Origin: Thysanoteuthis rhombus
Lineage: Eukaryota; Mollusca; Cephalopoda; Oegopsida; Thysanoteuthidae
Assembly: GCA_963457665.1 (NCBI GenBank)
Contig: OY735219.1
Coordinates: 43,928,425-43,992,424 of the forward strand
DNA length: 64,000 nucleotides
Direction of reading: 5' to 3'
How positions within the stretch are numbered: the first letter of the stretch is position 1; the number at the start of each line of letters is the position of its first letter. A program made the position numbers and the translations under genes. The notes beneath the pieces were generated by a model that made no database searches, had not been told where the DNA came from, and was given only the letters and a program-made list of their open reading frames with translations. Below, one piece after another: positions 42,291 through 55,425 of the stretch.

Positions 42291-45251
42291 TTTCGTTTTT
42301 TTTTAAATCTCAGGTGAAAAAAATAAGGAAAAAATATTTTTAGAAAGATTCTTTTTCAGACCCCATAGAAATCAAATTTTTGGGGGGTAAATTCCACAAA
42401 AATGTATGGTATAGGTAAACAAAGACCTTCTGACTTCAAGCATGCATTTTTTTCCCTGGCTTATAACAGTACTGAAATATCGATTATAAAAATGCAACTA
42501 TGCACTTTTTCCATAAACTTGCATAGCCATACTTCTGCAAAAGTTAAAGGTGTTCATTATGGAATTTTTTCCATCCTACTATAATTCAACAAATGTCTCT
42601 TCATCTATGTGTGACTGCATTACTCAGGGAATCAATCTATCCACGTAAAATTTTATGTCTACTAACAGAACCTTTAAGCATGATTTTAGCAAGTCAGTTT
42701 TTGAAGACCTAAAAAAATTATTATGGGATCAGCATTCTCACTCGTGCTGTTTATAATGATCCTATTTCCTTCTATCTTACTATTATTCAACTATCTTTTG
42801 TTAATGCCCCACTTCTCGGATATTTGGATAAAATGTCATTCTGAAGTTCATGATGGTGATGATTTTCTAATAAGATATGATTAAAATGAAAACATTGTTC
42901 AAATCTGGATCCCCTACTTGGGCTTTTGCCAAAAGCCCCATTCAGGCTTTCTACAGGAGCTAGCTGAAAATTCCACAATTAAATGGATTCTCATTATGTA
43001 AATTATTTGAATGAAAGTAACCCAGAGAATACATGGATGAATTCAAGTTAAACTTGAATTTTTACAATATTTCAGTCCATGATATAATGATAAGTATACA
43101 ACAATTATATATTTAAAGTAGTATTTACCACTGCAAATAACCAGACATAAATGTTTTCAGAAATTCATCGATAAATCTTGAGTTTTTCTATGCCTGTACA
43201 TAAGAATATAAACTGATTTTAGTTCAGAAATGAGCCACAATCATCATCATCATCATCATCCTACATGTCCTTTAGACTATTATTTTCGCCCTTGTTGGTT
43301 TTTATCATGGGATTTTGGGAGCATTTCACAAGTGTATAATTCATCCTGACGAAGCCCAAACCATTCATTGAATAGAAAATATACAAATTTCAAATATTGT
43401 TAATAATTTTTTTCAGAGAAGAAAGGAAAGACGTATTTGTTGTTACCTTCGTAAAATCTAATATAAAATTCACTTTGAATCTATTCAGAGCAAACATCAG
43501 CCATTACCTAACATTATATAACGTTACCAAGATTTAATCCTCTTATACTTACATCTACTGCCAAGTTTTAAAATTCATCTAAGTTAATACATGGATACAT
43601 AATACCTACCACTGTACCCTGCTTTGCTGGCATTCTTTTGTAAGGAATAGGAATCAATTAGAAACTAGAAAGAAATTTTAAGAACAAATATTTATGGAAT
43701 ATTTTAATTTCTCCCATACAAACAATTTGCATCCAAGTACAGGAATTGAGTGCTTCTAAAATTTTTAAATAATCAAAAACTGGTTGTTGATGAATTAGTA
43801 TTGAGTATTGTATACTTAGTCCTCTGACTGAAAGGAGCTGGTGTTCAATTTTCATTGGTTGGTACAAGTTCTTGTACTGGTAACAATTCAAGGAGCAGTG
43901 CTATTGCTAGTGACCTCCCTTTAACCTCTTGAGTTAGCATTACTGGCAGTGACTAAAGAAACATGTCTGTTGCTTTACGATGACTGATACTATATTATGG
44001 ATTAAAAGTTTATTTCAACAAAATATGTTGAAGTAACTTGTAAAAAAAAATAAAATCAAAAAACATATTAGAGATTAATGATGACATGAACTCATCACAT
44101 CAGTGTTTTTCATTTTGCAAGCGTTTTCAAGAGTTGCTGGGATTATTGAACTTGTTCCTCTTTTCATGTTTCTATTGTTACCTCTTTCAGGTCACTCCAT
44201 TTTACAGCCACCCTGAGGTATACCAAACCATAAGCAAAGGGAGAGGTCTTTTTTCCAAAAGAGGTAGCAAATAGAAAAGATAGAAATTAAGTACCCACTT
44301 CAGCATTACAGTTACACTGTAGGTAGAATACCCCCCGCCCCCAAAGAGATTTTTTATTTTTGGATGGTTTGGAAATCTAATGGGTTGAATACTCTTGAAA
44401 TTGAACAGAAAAATATTCTTCTGAGAGTTTTAAGAGAACTATTTTATGCAGTTGAAATAGGAATTTACCTAATTTTTTGCTGTATTTCAATTACTAAGAG
44501 TAACTTTAAATACTTGCTAATGAATGTTGGATTTTGTTTATAAAGTGTATTTAAGATTCTGGGGTTTCCACTCGCATAAAATCCAACTTTAGATGGCTTT
44601 AGAGGTTTTTAAATAATGTCAAAATAAATTTTTCTCTTAAAGATAATCGTTATATTTTATTACATTGCATCATACTAAAATGAAATAATCCTTGCTTACA
44701 GGGGTATAAAATAACTTTCTCTAAATGATGTGTATAGCAACCATATTTTACACACATGAAAGCATGGAAAACCAAAAATTATTTGCTTCAAAAAACTATT
44801 ATAATTCCCAAACTACAGACAATAATAAATCTTGAAAGAAGAGGCTATCAATTAGTGAAGGTCCCATTATCTTCATTAGTGTCCAAGTTAAAAAGCTTCA
44901 AAAAGTGTATTAACAGTCCTGATTGTGTCATTTTTCAAAATCTAGATGAATTTTCAAAACACACCTTATCTAATGGTAAAAACTCCATCTATCTATCTTG
45001 AATAATTTTTAAGATATAGGCCAGTTCTGAGACGAATACATTTGCTGAGAGCAGCCACACTTCCTACTCGGTTGCAATGAAGAATCTGTTGAGTTTTACA
45101 TACTATCTCTGCCATAAACCTCAGATATATTGAATCCATATACAGGAATGATTGGAGAATAAGAATTGATAGAATCATGTCATATTCCATGTATATAGTT
45201 ACTTTATTACAAGACTTTAACATTGAAAGAATAAATTATTGTTTAACTATA
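42291..45251. other. AT-rich intergenic DNA with an (ATC)n microsatellite
   Basis: An ATC/TCA trinucleotide run lies at about 43,239-43,260. A perfect inverted AATTCAAGTT-A-AACTTGAATT is near 43,038. Otherwise nothing recognised. Confidence 0.5.
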
Positions 45252-45718
45252 AAGCACTGAGTGCATACCTCTATCAATGCCATTGTCAGGGGAAGTAATT
45301 GTGCATGGATCCACCCAAAATTTGATCTGCTCTACTATATCCTATAGTCCATCTCTCCACAAAATATCATTGGAATTCAATAAGAACTTTCAGGGACATT
45401 GTGTGGACAACCATCCACCCTTCCACAAAATGTCATTGAAATTTATTGTTGACTATTGGAGATATTGGGTGGACAATCATGAGCATTTACATAAATGTAA
45501 CAGGGAAAAAAAGGGAAAAATATCTCTTGGATCCATCTCATTTTACCACCTCTCTCTTACCTTGTTGCCCCACCCTCCACGGAATTTCATTGAAATTTAT
45601 TGAGAACTTTCAGAGATATTGAGTGGATAGAGGAATAAACAAACAAACAGATGAACCAACAGATGAACAGAAATGATCTAAAACATACACCCCTTTACAA
45701 CTTCATTGACAGAGGTAA
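45252..45718. mobile_element. Element with short inverted ends and core repeats (copy 2)
   Basis: Left end ATACCTCTATCAATGCCATT, right end AACTTCATTGACAGAGGTAA (inverted). It contains AATTGTGCATGGATCC as in the 11.1 kb copy, then three core units beginning TCCACAAAATATCATTGGAA (near 45,357), TCCACAAAATGTCATTGAAA (near 45,423) and TCCACGGAATTTCATTGAAA (near 45,576), each followed by '..GA.ATT.GTGGA'. No coding frame. Same family as 11060-11292 and the core units of 16.9-18.3 kb. Confidence 0.7.
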
Positions 45719-47017
45719 ATTAGAATTAACAGCCACTTGACACTAGCATTAGTCCCTTAAGTCATATGATACAAACGACATACTGTAGAGTAGCAGTAGT
45801 GATGAAAAGATAGAAATGTTTCTTTATTTTTGGAGTTTTATCTCTTTAATTCTTGGACCACTTGTATTTATCATTAGAACTGTCAAATGAATGGGATTAT
45901 TTGTGAATTGAATAGGAAAAACTTCAAAAATTCACCTAATGGTCAGCAGTTATCTCTTATGATAATAACATTCAATTTGATTTTTATGAATTTGAGAGTT
46001 AATTAATTCATACTGATTCATGAATAAAGCAAGAATATGTAATTAAGGTATGTGAGAAATTTGAACAATGTATTAGATGATGGTGGTATTCAGTCTTCTG
46101 TTTGAAATACAACTTGCTTTTCAAGTCTTGAATCTTATCAACTATCAGCTGGAAAATCAATTTATCAATTAAGTTATTATCACAAATCATAACATGCCTA
46201 AATGATTGCCTAATTGATAGGGTCATTTGATAATATTGGTATGGTCCAGTGAGCACATCAATACTATATTTAGTCACTAAAGCATTTGAAATTTTGCCTT
46301 CAGTACCACTGGTTGGTGTGCAAGGCCAGGATTTTAAATGCTGATTTTTAAGGTAGCTATGCTATCAATGAGATACTGACAGTGCAAAACCTTTTCACTT
46401 TGTTATAAAGTTTATTTAAGGACCAAATGCCAGTTCACTACAAAAGGAAAATTCCCAAATAAAGAAAAGTAAGTAAGAATTCTGTCCTCTTAAGTTTCAT
46501 TTTTATTAATACCCAGCTCATGGGTTTTCAGTGTTTCATTGCAGTTTTTAAGGACAAAGTCTCCTTGATGCTAATTCTTAGATTTATTGGTTTTCATTGC
46601 AATACGTTTCATAATGTCTCAGTTAAAATGGCTATCATAGTTATTGACTACATGGTCTTCAAAATTTTTTTTCCAATCTGACACTCAGATGTCATATGCT
46701 TTATGTTCTCTAACAAAATCTACAAATAGGGAGTGGTTTGACATTAGACTTAACAGCCACCGAAGGCTGTCTTTAAATGTGTACATATAATAATATAAAG
46801 TCTGCATTGCACACCACAGTTACAATTGGGAAATTAGTGAATTTGGTATTGGAATTTTACAGAAGTCATCACTGGTTTATTGATCTTTTCAACTACATTT
46901 ATAGTTATTGAAAATGTATGAATTTTACAATCAATCATCTTGGACACTAATTGCATTTGCAAAATTGAGCATGTAAACATAAAGATCAAGACGTCTAGAG
47001 TTCCATCTCAAGCACTA
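45719..47017. other. AT-rich intergenic DNA, nothing recognised
   Basis: No supported gene or repeat between the core-repeat element and the mariner. Confidence 0.45.
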
Positions 47018-48056
47018 TTAGGTTAGTGCAAAACATTTTCACCATGAACAATGAATTCTCAAAAGGCATTTTGAGTTGTTATTTGATTGTTGAAGACCTT
47101 CCCTTACAGGAAGTGGTTGAAATGCTTGAAAAGGTGATAGTTGGTCAGAGAGGTTTGATGAGTAAGCTGGATAAGGTAAGAGTTTCATAGCTTAGTTTGT
47201 TTGGGTGTTGTCATGGAGAAGGATTGGTCCTTTTTGATTGGCCAATATTGGATTTAAACTTTGCATATCTTGGTGCATTTTGTCTGTATCCTGACAATAC
47301 TTTTTTGCTGTGATGGTTTCACTAGGAGTCAAGAAGTTGTAGAGGATGATTCCATTTGCCCACCACCAAACAGTGACCATAATCATGCAGGTTTGGTCTG
47401 AGGAAGTGTGCAGCCATTGCATGGAATACAGTTAATTGTTGTACTGAATCGATTCTTCATCACACGTCACGATGCTATCACAAATGGATTATTTTTATTG
47501 TGCAAAAGAAGTGCAGAATTTCATGATGACATTTTTATTGAAATTTTTGTTCAGTTTGTGCTGCATCCATCTGTCGGGCCATTTTTGTTTTTCCAACTAT
47601 TGAATGGTCAGGCAATGTTTCGTTCATCAGCAACCTCTCGAGTCATTTTGCATGGGTTTACTTCAACATTGGCCCTCAGTTTGATGTTGTCAATCTGAGA
47701 AGTATGCCCATGACCCTCTTTATCTTCAAGGCTCTTTTTGGAACCAATGTTCAGCTGTGCCTTCATGCACAGTCCCCAAGCCTTGATTGATATTGTGAGC
47801 AGTTTCCACTGCTTTACGTCCTATAATTAATTCCTATAAAAAAAATTGCTCGAATATGCCTTTTTTCATCTTTGATTTGACAGCTTCAGATGAACCAGAA
47901 TAATTAGTGGAAAGAAAATATTCATCTTGAAAAAATAAAGTCAAGTTCACACTTTAAATGATATGTACCAAGAATATAGTTGAACAATAGTTAATTCCAA
48001 AATAAGCATCAAAGTTTAAAACAACAAAAACCACAATTACTTTTATACCAGCCTAA
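47018..48056 (-). mobile_element. Hsmar1-like mariner, both ends present, transposase dead
   Basis: Left end TTAGGTTAGTGCAAAACATT; right end on the minus strand TTAGGCTGGTATAAAAGTAA. Both match the mariner TIR, and each end abuts a TA (47016-47017 and 48057-48058), the mariner target site. Length 1,039 bp against about 1.28 kb for intact relatives. The minus-strand translation in several frames follows the transposase from 'GRKAVETAHNINQGLGTV' through 'TREVADERNI', 'MVTVWWWANGIILYNFL', 'SETITAKKYCQDTDKMH' and 'NQKGPILLHDNTQ' (second Asp) to 'TNYHLFKHFNHFL'. Many stops and deletions, so it cannot encode an active enzyme. Confidence 0.93.
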
Positions 48057-48539
48057 TAATATTGTTTGAAAATAACCTATAAAAAGAAGTAATGGTTTCA
48101 GACCGGAAATTTTTTTTTTAATATTTGTAAATTTTGTGATTCCAATTAGGTATGAATTTTTCATTATTGCTGATAAACTTCAGTATTGAACGTATATAGA
48201 TTGAATGAGTTCCACTTCAAATGATCATAGATATGGCTTTTTTCCTCATTTTTCTATGGTAGACTGGGATTTTTTTCAAGTACAATTGTAGAATGCTCAT
48301 TTTATTGCAGTGTCAGTTTAGTGATACATAGAAATATTGTACATTTTACTAGATCAGTCAATTTGAACACTATGAAGATTGATCAATACATGAATCAGTG
48401 ACCATAGTAAAAGATGTTCCATTATAAAACTAACTTTTATTTAGGCAACACCAAATCAATGTACTTCCAATATTAATTGATTTCCCACCAGAAGCCTTCA
48501 GGAAATTCAATCTGGTCTTGAATGAATAAAAAAAGTTAA
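48057..48539. other. Flank, possible Tc1-like 3' region
   Basis: Non-coding. The minus strand near 48,450 reads 'TTTGGTGTTGCCTAAATAAA', which may belong to the 3' end of the adjoining Tc1-like remnant. Confidence 0.35.
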
Positions 48540-48760
48540 TGAATATTTCATGCTAACCTTTTAATTCCTCCATAACTTTGCCAATCACTCACACAAATGC
48601 TATGGAGAAAACTGCTGTTCTTCATGATGACTCTAAGATTCCAGACAGGATTGAGGTCAGGTGAGTTTCTTGGCCAACTGCCAAATATAAAATTCTTAAT
48701 GTTACACAAACAGTCCATTTCTTCACCAATAATTCAGCCATCAAACTCTACAAGAAAGAA
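48540..48760 (-). pseudogene. Tc1-like transposase fragment
   Basis: The minus strand reads 'MDCLCNIKNFIFGSWPRNSP' followed by 'DLNPVWNLRVIMKN' and 'SDWQSYGG'. The core 'WP.NSPDLNP..NL...K' is the signature just before the last catalytic acid of Tc1-family transposases. Only this short C-terminal piece is recognisable; in place of the expected 'IEN' the copy reads 'VWN', so the residue is lost. Confidence 0.6.
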
Positions 48761-50272
48761 ACAAATATCTGCATTTGTGCACAACTTACATCATGGCTAT
48801 TTGAGAAGACCATATGCATGGTTGTGAATAAGTTTCAAGTTTCATCAAGAGTATCATGTATGCTTCTTTCAGAAAAAAACATAGAGCTGTAAAAAAAAAA
48901 ATGAGAAAAAAATAAATCTGTTTATCTGAAACCTGGACAAAGAGAACATATAATTAAGCATGATACAGAAAAAACCTAAATTTTAAAATTTTACCAAAAA
49001 TCACCAATTTGCCTTTTGAAATTTCGGATACAAAAAAATTCTTGTGATTATATTATGATTTTAGTTCCCCTTGTAATCAGATTGATAATTCAGTAATTTT
49101 CAACATTAATGATTTTTACCCATATTAAAGTCCATGGAAAGATGAATTCAGTTTTCATCTTCTTATAAGATTTATGTGGTTCCATATGAAAGCCTAACTA
49201 AGAAATAAAAAACAAACTGGAAAATAAAATAAAATGAAATATTGCTCTTTTTGGTAAATTTTCAATTTCATTTGTTTGGCTATTTTCCATATAAAGAAGA
49301 AAATATCAACAAAAAATGAAATAAAAATATAGAGCTCCAAGTATTTTCATACATTTTTTTTTTACCAGAAGCTTATGGTAGACCAGTTGAGTCCAAACCA
49401 ACAGCCATTTTTTTTCTTTTTTTTTTAAATTTCAGTTTTATATTTCTGATGATAACAGTACTATTAATAAAAGAAATTTTAACTTAGCATACTTAGCACA
49501 CAAATTTTCTTATTATCAATTGTGAAATTTTATGCCATCTATAATAGTTGTTGGTATTAGTAAACTTGACATGAAGATATTGATACAAACTTTTGTAAAA
49601 GTAATTATGAATAAATATGAATAAAATTTGCATCAAGTAAATTTTGATGTTTTCAGTTTTTTAAACCATATTCTTAGGACACCTTTTTAAGCCTTTTAAA
49701 TTATTTTTTTCTGACAAAATAAATAAACATTTAGAAAAATAATGCAAATTAATTGTACAAATAGAAATCACACAAATTCACTGACAGGCCTTTCTGTTAT
49801 AGTCAATGATAATGGAAGTTTTCATGAAATATGGATCAGGATGTATAAGGTCATGTGATCTTGTCACATAGAATGGAAAATAATTTATTTTAACAATTTT
49901 TATACCAGTTTTCCTTTCTTATTGAAATTTATTAATATCCTTTTTGTTTGTAAACTTGACAATACTAATTAATACTCACCCAAATATTGAATCATGAATA
50001 TTTGAATGAAAAAAATATTCAATATGAGGTTTGAAACTCTTTTTCAAGTAATATTAAATAAATGTGGCATCTCAGTAATCGTAACCCGAGAAAAACACTC
50101 ATTTCTTAAAAGGTATTTGAATGTCAAACTGAAATGAAAATTATCAAAATTTAGCCAAGTTGTGTGCATAGTGTCTGTTTTTGTTAATTTGATGAAGCAT
50201 GTGCACATCAACTAATAACAGGAGTTTTAAAAGTCAGTATGATTCTACTTAGTAATGTAAATTAGTCAAAAG
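48761..50272. other. AT-rich intergenic DNA, nothing recognised
   Basis: Contains A- and T-tracts (near 48,890, 49,355 and 49,410). No gene or element supported. Confidence 0.45.
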
Positions 50273-50990
50273 CAGTGATTCCCAAAGTGGGTGGTACTTC
50301 CTACTCCCTAGGGGTGGGGGTAGAAAGATCCAAGGAAGTGATGAGATGAAAGAGGGCAGCAAGAGCCAAGGGAATGTTTTTTTTTACAAATATACATGAC
50401 AAGATCCAAGTCATGAACACTTGAGTAATATATTTGCTTTACAAAGAGTTAAATCAACACAGTATCATACATGAAACCATGGTTTTTGATATCTGAAATT
50501 TGGGTAAAAGTCCAAACTTTTGTGTGTATATTGGTGACATGATCAGGACACGACACATACTATACCACGTCCAGCCAGCAAGATCAGACGGCAGACACCA
50601 TGGAGACTGGTGATCATCTCACTTTCACAGCTGTGAAGGGCCAAGACTCTAGTTTTGTAAACATTGCAAGTTACCTTCAGTCATTTAATAAACATTTGAA
50701 TAATGTTGAAAGATATGATTGATCAGTGGAGGGATACCAAAGGGTGTGGGTGTTGAAATGTTTCACTTAGCTGTTTTCCCCCACCCAAAGTCTTACATTT
50801 CCACCAGTACCCAGGCTTGTTTGCAGGGAGGGACACAATATTTCCTTATATTTTTCTGCAGTCTTTTACTGTAGTGTACACCGTTTTTACATTAGTTTTT
50901 CTGCTAGAAATGCTATGATTTATCAATCTCTTCTGTAGCAGCACATGATATATTTTCATTCATTCATAGTTATGACTTACATTTCATGAA

Positions 50991-50996
<6 letters not shown>

Positions 50997-51048
<52 letters not shown>
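50997..51048. repeat. (TA)n microsatellite
   Basis: About 26 uninterrupted AT dinucleotides inside the hAT element. Confidence 0.95.
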
Positions 51049-51051
<3 letters not shown>

Positions 51052-51089
51052 TTGATGAGAATTTTTTTCTGAGAGGAAAACATCCTGCT

Positions 51090-51960
51090 TATCAACATTC
51101 TTGCTTGTGCTTCAGATGGGGCACAATTGATAACAGGTTGAAAAAAAGCCTTACATAGTAAGTTAACAGTGCACTGTATAATCCACAGGCAACATCTGTT
51201 TGCAAAAAACCCAAGTGGTCAATTTCACAACTCATTAAGCATTGTCATCACAGCTGTAAATGAAATGTCACCTGCTCTTATTTTCCAACTGCTTTCACAG
51301 CTCTGCACCAAGAATGATGGAGATTTTGAAATTTTGCTGTTACACAAAAGTTAGATGGTTGTCAAAAGGAAACTGCCTGAGATGTTTCTATTCACTTTTT
51401 AAAACAGTAATTGAATTCTTCTAAAACTCCTATTCTGTTCTCGGTGATGAACTCAGAATCATCAAGCCCAACATTACTTTTTCATCAGATGTATTTACAA
51501 AGTGCAATGAAATGATGTTAACTGTATCAAAGTAAAAAAAAAAATGCTCTCCACGTTTCTGTCCAAGTGACAGTTATTCCAACATAACATAACCCACAGG
51601 GACATCTCTGACAGATTTCAGGATCTCTTTTTGCTTCAAATACCAGACTGGATGATAGATCCATTTCTAACTATCAGCAATGAAGAAAGTGAAATGGTGG
51701 AAGAAGAATCAAAAAATAGATTCAATCCCAAAATCACATTCAACTGAGACCAAAGTTCAAAGAATTGTACCAAGATTTTTGATTACAAAAACCATTTCTG
51801 ACTGCCACCCTAAAATGTACTTTATTACTCTCCAAACATCATATTTAGTGGAGTTTGTCTTCAGAGCAGTTGCCCAGCTCCTCTTCCAAGCAAAGAAAAA
51901 AAAATGAAAATGTCTGAATGCTGGGAAGTAAGATTTACCAAGCACACCCATTCCATTAAA
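51090..51960 (+). pseudogene. hAT transposase C-terminal remnant
   Basis: Plus strand: 'CASDGAQLITG' (conserved hAT DGA region), then 'VHCIIHRQHLFAKN', 'HNSLSIVITAVNEM', 'LSQLCTKNDGDFEILLLH', and after stops 'TSYLVEFVFRAVAQLLFQAK', the C-terminal dimerisation block. The order matches ZBED5/FAM200-type hAT transposases. Several stops and the missing N-terminus make it a pseudogene. Confidence 0.8.
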
Positions 51961-52665
51961 AAGACAATGTAGTTACAGGTGAGATGGAAATTTACCTTAT
52001 ATATAGTGAAATGAATGGATTCAATAGGTTATGTTTTATTTGTTATTGTTTTAAATTTGCAGTACACCTGATACAATGAATACACACTACTTTCTTGGTA
52101 TGTGGGGTGGGGCACTGCGGATGTAGTCTGGGAGGCAACCTGAAAAATTATGGGAACCACTGGTCTAGAGTATTCAAATTGGTCTGTAGATTAGGTTTTA
52201 TAATAAATGGCACAGTAGGGTTCACATTTTTAGTATAGAACAACTAGTATATGTAGCATTTTCAAATATATTACTTTAAGCAAATTTGAGAATGACTACC
52301 ACAAGTCTTAACTTTTTTTCTTAAAATAATTCATGTATCAGAGAGAGAGAGAGTTGCATGCAACAAAATGAAAGGGAGATTACTCCCTCACTATTAGTGA
52401 GTAAATCATAAAAAATCAGAAGTCAATTATAGATTAAAACCATATTACAGAAAGATCCCTTTTTCAATATTTGTTACATTTCTCTTATGACTAGCATTGA
52501 TTACATATGTTTGTAAAATTGGCATATGGTGGTTATTGTGACGGTGTACTACTGTGCTAAACTACTCCTCAAGAGACATAGTTGAAGGAATGGGAGGGCT
52601 ATTTCAAAACGCTTCCAATGAATGAATGAAGGGCTTTATAAATAGTAGTTTACCCAATATTAATT

Positions 52666-52687
52666 AGATTTTTCAGCTGAAAAATCT
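52666..52687. repeat. Perfect 22 bp palindrome
   Basis: Core GATTTTTCAGCTGAAAAATC with one further matching base pair on each side. It could be cruciform-forming or the junction of two inverted elements; no wider inverted repeat is evident. Confidence 0.85.
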
Positions 52688-54504
52688 CATTAAATAATTT
52701 GGAGGGGGGCCCACATATAACTGTAAATCTCAATAAAAAATAAATCTAAGCTTTGCTTTGAAGTTGCTCCATAAATCATGTATAGTCTCTGAACAGAATA
52801 ATTGTTTATTTAAAAGCTATAGTCATCAGAAATTAACACAATAATGAAATGAAAGCATTGTCTTTACAGCATCGGAAGACATAAATACATGCCATTATAA
52901 TGTATGTACTTTGGGGCAAAGAATACATAATATTTTAATTCATACCAATAAATCTAGAATATTCTTAATCAAATGAGGAATATTTTAATAATTTATTCAG
53001 TTCATACTAATGAAATAATTTTTTTAATTGAATAATTAACATCTTGAGCAAATCCCACCATTATCATTATCAAATGAATAATATTTGGTAACTTATCTAA
53101 ATAAATGAGTTGATTGAAAAAATTGGTTTATCAATTTTTCCAAAATAGAATTAAATTAGTTTTTTTTTTTTTTTTTAATGGCAATATGTTCAGCTATCCA
53201 GTATATTGCAGATTTTTATTGGCTAAATAGATGAGAAATCGGCTAGATCTAGCCTAAAAAAAGATTTAGCATCCCGGCAATCAACTTTGGACATGCCACA
53301 CTGAGTTCAAAAACAAAAGGGACATTACTCTAATTGACAAAGCAGCATTAATTGAAGTTTTCTGCTCTCTATTTACAATCAACCGCTATTAATGCTACTT
53401 ATATATATATATATCAATGATATATGATGGTTCTTATCACAGAGTGTGCTCCATGCTGAACCTACTACTCAAAAATAAACATAAAAACTACAAGCCATTT
53501 CTGTACAAAGTACAGATTGCAAATTATATGAATTTTCATGCATAAATAAACTGAATTTTTAATTTTCTCTAAATTGTATAAATTGAAAAATGAATAAACA
53601 AATTTTATCTCCTGTATGAATTTAAAAATGAAAGCACTAGATAACATTACTCACTTAATTCACTTACATGTCACTTCTATTCTTCATCTTTCAGTTGTAA
53701 ACTCTTCTATGACTTCATACAATGAACCATTTTACTTGCATCAATGAACTTTTTTCAATAGGAAGTAAACTAAGACAACATAATCTTTCCTGTCTTGGTG
53801 ATCCATGGAAGCAAGAGATCATCTGAAAAGGTGCAATCTGCTGAAGTATATAAGAGTAATGATAAAAAATATGCTCAATTTAAATTTTTGTATTTGCAAT
53901 TAATTATTTTCTCCACAAATGGAAAATTGGCAAAATTCAATTCGAACTTTTAAAAATATATCCATGATTTGAAGGTAATGTAAATAAAATTGTTCAGAAA
54001 TATCTAATTATTACTTCCTTAGAACTTTTTAAAATGCACACTAATACATTTTAGTCTTTCAAGCTTGAATTTTTTCGTATCAAGGTGGGAACAAAAAAAA
54101 TCTTATAAATGTAATAATAAACCTATATTCCTCAATATTCCTCATCTGATTATAATTCTTTGTTTTTGCCATTTCTACACAAATTGAAAAGTGAGATAAT
54201 TTCATTCATAATGAAAAAAAAGTACACGATTGGGGCTAGTTCAAATTTTGATTATACATTTAAGAAAAAGAATTTGAAATTTTATAAAATGAAACTAAAA
54301 TTTGAGTACAAATGAAAAGATGGGAAGAAATAACTGTAAGCTGTGAATTCAATTTATCAAAAATATCATTTATTACTATGAATTAAATGAAAAAATTACT
54401 TATTTTAATATAAATCATTTAAATAGCAATTGCTGACATTGAGATCATCTAAATATAAATGAAAAAACATCTAAATTGACAATTGTCACATGATTTAAAA
54501 GGAG
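52688..54504. other. AT-rich intergenic DNA, nothing recognised
   Basis: Includes a T16-type tract near 53,160 and a short (TA)n near 53,400. No gene or element supported. Confidence 0.5.
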
Positions 54505-54895
54505 CATGTAAAAAAGTTTCCCTTTACTTTTTACCTTTTATTGAAGGAAAAAAATCTTCCTTTCACTTCTGAACCTCAAAGGGGAAAATAAAGTTTTCCT
54601 TCACTACTGACCCCCTTGAAGGTGAAAAAAAGGGGAAAGTCTCCTTTTACCTTTGGCCCATGAAGTATCCCATTAATACTGATCCCTTAAAAAGAGGAAA
54701 AATCCCCCTTTGCACAAAGGGGGAAAAGTTTCCCTTCACTTTTTACTACTTGAAACGTGAAAAAGTATCCCTTCACATTAGACCTGTTGATAGAAGTAAA
54801 GAAGTAAAAAAAAGTCTCCAGTTCTCTTTTGACCTCTGAAAGGGAGCAAAAGTTTCCCTTCATTTGTGACACCTCAAAAGAGTAAGAACTCCACC
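54505..54895. repeat. Degenerate minisatellite, ~40 bp unit
   Basis: About ten diverged units with the core 'GAAAAAGTTTCCCTTCACTTT-GACCCCTTGAAGG'. Visible starts include AAAAAGTTTCCCTTTAC (near 54,511), AAAGTTTTCCTTCAC (near 54,591), AAAAGTTTCCCTTCAC (near 54,724), AAAGTATCCCTTCAC (near 54,762) and AAAAGTTTCCCTTCAT (near 54,848). Confidence 0.75.
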
Positions 54896-55109
54896 ATCCA
54901 AAACCCTCAAATTTTTTTCACAAAACTTACCCAATATCTTTTGAGTATGAATGGCAAATTTGGTTGAACTGTGTATATGTTTAAGGTTTTTTCTATAGGA
55001 TGACTGATAATCAGACACTTCTCATAGATAAGATATAAATCTCAGAAAGATATAATATAATATACATGAAATAAGATATATATATATCTATATATGACAG
55101 AAGAGACTG

Positions 55110-55215
55110 AAGGAGCAAAAAAAATCTACCTTCACTTTTTACTCTTTGCAGGGAGAAAGTATCCCTTTATGGGTTGGGAGTAGTTTCCTTTCACTTTAGA
55201 CCCATCAAAGAATTT
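55110..55215. repeat. Outlying units of the ~40 bp minisatellite
   Basis: Two to three further units ('AAATCTACCTTCACTTTTTA', 'GAGAAAGTATCCCTTTATGG', 'AGTTTCCTTTCACTTTAGAC'), 215 bp beyond the main array. Confidence 0.65.
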
Positions 55216-55318
55216 TTGAATAAATATATCAGGTGAGAAAATGTAGTTAGGGTTCATCCATGTTCGGGTACTTTTTATAGCGTGACAAACACACACCTCC
55301 CACTTATACATTTGAGAT

Positions 55319-55371
55319 GTGTGTATGTGTATATATATGCATATGTAATGTGTATATATGTATGAGTGTAT

Positions 55372-55424
<53 letters not shown>

Positions 55425-55425
55425 G
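55319..55425. repeat. (TG)/(TA) microsatellite
   Basis: Alternating TG and TA dinucleotides that end in an uninterrupted (TA)n at about 55,380-55,421. Confidence 0.9.

Larger units (their letters stand above)
50273..52162 (+). mobile_element. hAT element with both ends and 8 bp target duplication
   Basis: Left end CAGTGATTCCCAAAGTGGGT; right end on the minus strand CAGTGGTTCCCATAATTTTT. These are typical hAT terminal repeats (CAGTGGTTCCCA). The flanking octamers GTCAAAAG (50265-50272) and GTCTAGAG (52163-52170) match at six of eight positions, consistent with an old 8 bp duplication. Length 1,890 bp, shorter than autonomous relatives, and the transposase N-terminal half is missing. A (TA)n run of about 50 bp (50997-51048) sits inside. 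Confidence 0.87.
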
